Assembly (NCBI RefSeq): GCF_008271365.1
Contig: NZ_CP043430.1
Span: forward strand, 2,356,001 to 2,420,000
Length of the DNA: 64,000 nt
DNA from: Microbacterium sp. 1S1
Lineage (GTDB): Bacteria; Actinomycetota; Actinomycetes; Actinomycetales; Microbacteriaceae
Direction: 5' to 3'
Shown: positions 61,981 through 64,000 of the stretch, one piece after another
Layout: each line of letters opens with the position of its first letter
How positions within the stretch are numbered: the stretch's first letter is position 1
Notes under the pieces: generated by a model
Told to the model about the DNA's origin: nothing
Seen by the model: the letters and a program-made list of their open reading frames with translations, nothing else
Database searches by the model: none
Position numbers and translations under genes: made by a program

Positions 61981-62901
61981 TCAGCGCCTCAGGCTCTTCG
62001 CGATGGCCCGACCCTCCGAGGACTCAGCCAGCGTGTCCCAGAGCTCCGACGAACTCAGCGACACGTAGACCCCGGGAGCGCCCTGGTCGCCGCAGCCGTC
62101 GCCGTAGGAGACGACGCCGATCTGGTACGCGGTGTCGCGCCCAGGCGGCTGGCGGAAGAGCGGGCCACCGCTGTCTCCCTGACAGGAGTCCTTTCCGACG
62201 GTGCCCGCACACATGTTCACGCCCGGGCGGAAGGAGTCGTAGCTGAGTTCGCATTCCTCCGTGGCGAGCATCGGCACCTGTACTTGGCGGAGGCGGTCCG
62301 GGAAGTTCCCGAGGGCGGTGTCGGTGTTTCCCCAGCCGATCACCGTCGCCGACTGCCCCGGCCGGAGGAGGGCGTCCGTGCCCTTCGTGGGGAGCTTCAC
62401 GGGAACGATCCCGGTGACGGGGCGGTCCAGCATGACGAAGGCGACATCGAAGGCCTCGTCCCCGTCGAGGTAGCGCGGGTGGACGACGACGGGGCCACCG
62501 GCGTCCGGACCGGCGAGACCGCGATCCTGACCCTGCCCGTCGTCGGAGAGGACGGTCCGGCCGACCGTGACGGTCACTCCGTCGACCTCCGGCATGGGGA
62601 GCCCGGTGACGGGGTCGGCGCTCGTGACGCAGTGTGCGGCGGTCATCACGACGCGCGGTGCGACGAGCGACCCGCCGCAGAAGGCCTCGCCGCCGAACTG
62701 GAGCGACGCCATGAACGGATAGGCGTCGTTCGGCACCGCTTTGCCGCCGATGATCCGCGACGACACACGCTCGTCGCGATCGCCGGCATCATCGGCTGCC
62801 AATGCCGCCGTAGGCGCGGCGAGGACGCCGGCGACGATGAGCGCGACGCCGACGAGTGCGAGTCTGAGCCGCTTCCTGCTCTGGTGAAGTGTGGCCATCA
62901 T
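61981..62901 (-). CDS. Secreted trypsin-like serine protease
   Basis: A 306 aa exported S1 peptidase. The signal peptide (first ~36 residues, ending PTAALA) precedes a short acidic propeptide and the trypsin start RIIGGKAVPND. The catalytic triad is His in MTAAHC, Asp in AFDVAFVMLD, Ser in SCQGDSGGPL; VSYGDGCGDQGAPGVYV gives the substrate pocket. Paired cysteines are present. Start at ATG 62901; a second ATG at 62898 and an upstream GTG at 62934 are alternatives, with AAAGGA 12 bases upstream. Confidence 0.92.
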   Translation of the reverse strand: MMATLHQSRKRLRLALVGVALIVAGVLAAPTAALAADDAGDRDERVSSRIIGGKAVPNDAYPFMASLQFGGEAFCGGSLVAPRVVMTAAHCVTSADPVTGLPMPEVDGVTVTVGRTVLSDDGQGQDRGLAGPDAGGPVVVHPRYLDGDEAFDVAFVMLDRPVTGIVPVKLPTKGTDALLRPGQSATVIGWGNTDTALGNFPDRLRQVQVPMLATEECELSYDSFRPGVNMCAGTVGKDSCQGDSGGPLFRQPPGRDTAYQIGVVSYGDGCGDQGAPGVYVSLSSSELWDTLAESSEGRAIAKSLRR

Positions 62902-62927
62902 AATGGAGACGAGTCCTTTCGTGACAG

Positions 62928-62939
62928 GTAACACGTTAC
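62928..62939. repeat. Inverted repeat upstream of the protease gene
   Basis: GTAAC-AC-GTTAC, five-base arms with a two-base centre, 27 bases upstream of the protease start. Possible operator; arms are short. Confidence 0.3.
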
Positions 62940-63018
62940 GGAACTCAGTCCAACATTCGTCCTCAACGGTCGCAAGGGCGCGCCAGTATCCTGGTTCGCG
63001 GCGAGAGGCCGAAGGCGC

Positions 63019-63657
63019 TTACAGGTCCACGGTATCGCCGGGCTCGAGCGCGAGGAACTCCCCGCCACCCTGCTCGGTCGCCCACTGCAGCCGTTGGCGG
63101 TGCATGTTCTTGCCGATCACGGACAGCGTCATGTCGTGGGTGCCGAACGCCCGGCGGGGCTTGACCGCGAGGACATAGTCGATCGCCTCACCGATCTTGA
63201 GCCAGGGAGCGCCGAGGGGAGCGGCGAGTGTACCGACCTCCACCCCTTCCGGCACCGCGTACGAGTCGCCGGGGTAGTAGAACACATCGTTGACGAGCAC
63301 GCCGACGTTGTCGATCGTCGGGATCGAGGAGTGGATCACCTCGTGCGTGCCGCCGAAGAAGCGCAGCGTGAACGGGCCTGCAACCACGGTGTCCCCGGGG
63401 GAGACGGCGGTGATCTCGTAACCCTCCGCTGCCTTCGCCACGCCCTCCGGGCCGAAGATCGGCGTGCCGGGGGCGGCGCGCAGGATTCGGTCGAGGTGCT
63501 CCGGCGTCCAGTGGTCGGGGTGCTCGTGGGTCAGCACGATACCGACCAGCCCGCTGAGGTCGTGCAGTGGAGCGGTGAAGGAGCCCGGATCGATGAGGAG
63601 GGTGTCGTCGTTCTGGTCGAGACGGAGGGTGGCATGTTCGAACTTGGTGACGCGCAT
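63019..63657 (-). CDS. MBL-fold metal-dependent hydrolase
   Basis: A 212 aa metallo-beta-lactamase fold protein of the UlaG/YtnP-like type: DDTLLIDPG, the metal motif THEHPDH (about 44-50), and later FFGGTHEVIH, YYPGDSY and FGTHDM supplying further ligands. Substrate unknown. Start at ATG 63657, with GGAAGGAG about 12 bases upstream. Confidence 0.88.
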   Translation of the reverse strand: MRVTKFEHATLRLDQNDDTLLIDPGSFTAPLHDLSGLVGIVLTHEHPDHWTPEHLDRILRAAPGTPIFGPEGVAKAAEGYEITAVSPGDTVVAGPFTLRFFGGTHEVIHSSIPTIDNVGVLVNDVFYYPGDSYAVPEGVEVGTLAAPLGAPWLKIGEAIDYVLAVKPRRAFGTHDMTLSVIGKNMHRQRLQWATEQGGGEFLALEPGDTVDL

Positions 63658-63741
63658 GAGACGAGTCAACTCCTTCCCGCGGTCTCCGGCAAACGGAATC
63701 GGGCGCGCCACGCCCGGGAGTCTGGCCGAACCCGCCCCGAT

Positions 63742-63771
63742 TTGGCGCAGTGAGAATCGCCGTGGCATACT
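63742..63771 (+). promoter_or_regulatory. Promoter of tRNA-Glu
   Basis: -35 TTGGCG (63742-63747), 18-base spacer, -10 CATACT (63766-63771); tRNA-Glu starts 38 bases later. Confidence 0.6.
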
Positions 63772-63808
63772 TGAACGGTTGTCGCGGAACGGAACAGTTC
63801 TGCAAGAC

Positions 63809-63881
63809 GGCCCCATCGTATAGCGGCCTAGTACGCCGCCCTCTCACGGCGGTAACGCGGGTTCGAATCCCGCTGGGGTCA
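63809..63881 (+). tRNA. tRNA-Glu (anticodon CTC)
   Basis: Acceptor GGCCCCA pairs with TGGGGTC (one G-T). The anticodon stem CCGCC/GGCGG has loop CTCTCAC with anticodon CTC at 63843-63845. T-arm GCGGGTTCGAATCCCGC. 73 bases, discriminator A, no encoded CCA. Confidence 0.95.
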
Positions 63882-63889
63882 CACAACAC

Positions 63890-63925
63890 GAGGAAAGCCC
63901 TCCGGTTCGCCGGAGGGCTTTCCTC
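63890..63925. terminator. Terminator of tRNA-Glu
   Basis: GAGGAAAGCCCTCCGG and CCGGAGGGCTTTCCTC form a perfect 16-base stem with a TTCG loop. It may also serve the gene reading in from the right edge. Confidence 0.85.
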
Positions 63926-63942
63926 GTCTTCAGATGCGTCGC

Positions 63943-64000
63943 TCAATCGTCCGCACGCAGGGACATCGTCCGGAACGTGCGGGCGCAGAGGGGCGCGATC
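63943..64000 (-). CDS. Possible 3' end of a gene cut by the window edge
   Basis: On the minus strand one frame stays open from the edge and ends with IAPLCARTFRTMSLRADD before TGA at 63943, just before the hairpin at 63890-63925. The position is right for a convergent gene, but 19 codons are too few to name it. Confidence 0.35.
   Translation of the reverse strand, partial: IAPLCARTFRTMSLRADD

Overview
The window is high-GC DNA with strong G/C third-position bias, almost no intergenic space (no gene-free stretch over 300 bases) and gene content typical of a Gram-positive actinobacterium. Family Microbacteriaceae, most likely Microbacterium or a close relative, fits best. The grounds are the miaB-miaA-dapF-hflX order, small proteins of types I know mainly from that family, many start codons that look leaderless (a TANNNT box 6-7 bases upstream), and a tmRNA tag ending in FALAA. 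No mobile element, CRISPR array, rRNA or phage gene was seen; this looks like ordinary chromosome with a few accessory patches.

Layout. 1-7.0 kb: tRNA modification (miaB, miaA), a DHFR/RibD-like reductase, dapF, an RsmC-like methyltransferase divergent from hflX, and a SIMPL-domain protein. 7.0-7.4 kb: ssrA (tmRNA) with a terminator. 7.4-12.7 kb: an accessory island of small proteins, with three paralogues of a 104-112 aa family, two paralogues of an 83-91 aa partner, a DUF2188-like protein, a lone 115 aa protein, an acidic peptide, a lipoprotein, a HisN-like phosphatase and tRNA-Lys(CTT). 12.7-16.5 kb: an SOS-associated (HMCES/YedK) peptidase, a YbaK-type deacylase, a marR-MFS pair and an IclR regulator. 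16.6-19.2 kb: 3-oxoacid CoA-transferase A/B plus thiolase (acetoacetate use), divergent from iclR. 19.8-23.3 kb: an MFS transporter and trehalose synthesis (otsA, otsB). 23.3-28.5 kb: ilvD-ilvB-ilvN-ilvC. 28.6-38.3 kb: a glycan-use locus (GH29, divergent ROK repressor, ABC transporter, ROK kinase, M81 peptidase, second GH29). 38.4-42 kb: a FAD/Fe-S 2-hydroxyacid dehydrogenase fusion divergent from a GntR/FCD regulator. 42-43.8 kb: small membrane proteins. 43.9-50.1 kb: serA, tetR and a divergent DHA2 efflux pump, leuB, ilvE. 50.1-54.7 kb: FAH-family protein, MFS, methyltransferase, gltX, tRNA-Gln(CTG). 54.7-64 kb: membrane proteins, MFS, topoisomerase IB, pepN, a secreted trypsin-like protease, an MBL-fold hydrolase, tRNA-Glu(CTC), and the tail of a possible gene at the right edge.

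How it works together. Branched-chain amino acid synthesis is nearly complete here (ilvBNCD, ilvE, leuB) beside serine synthesis (serA). Three transporter or enzyme units sit beside their own regulator with a visible inverted repeat: marR-MFS, tetR/DHA2 pump, and gntR/hydroxyacid dehydrogenase. The glycan locus has two copies of an ACATCNGATGT palindrome, one in front of the first GH29 gene and one in the ROK-repressor/transporter gap, which suggests a single regulon.

Most worth a second look: the small-protein island with a conserved upstream element; the ROK operator pair and the odd M81 gene in that locus; the dense set of leaderless starts; a codon-usage island in ilvD; and the gltX terminator stem that contains part of the tRNA-Gln promoter.
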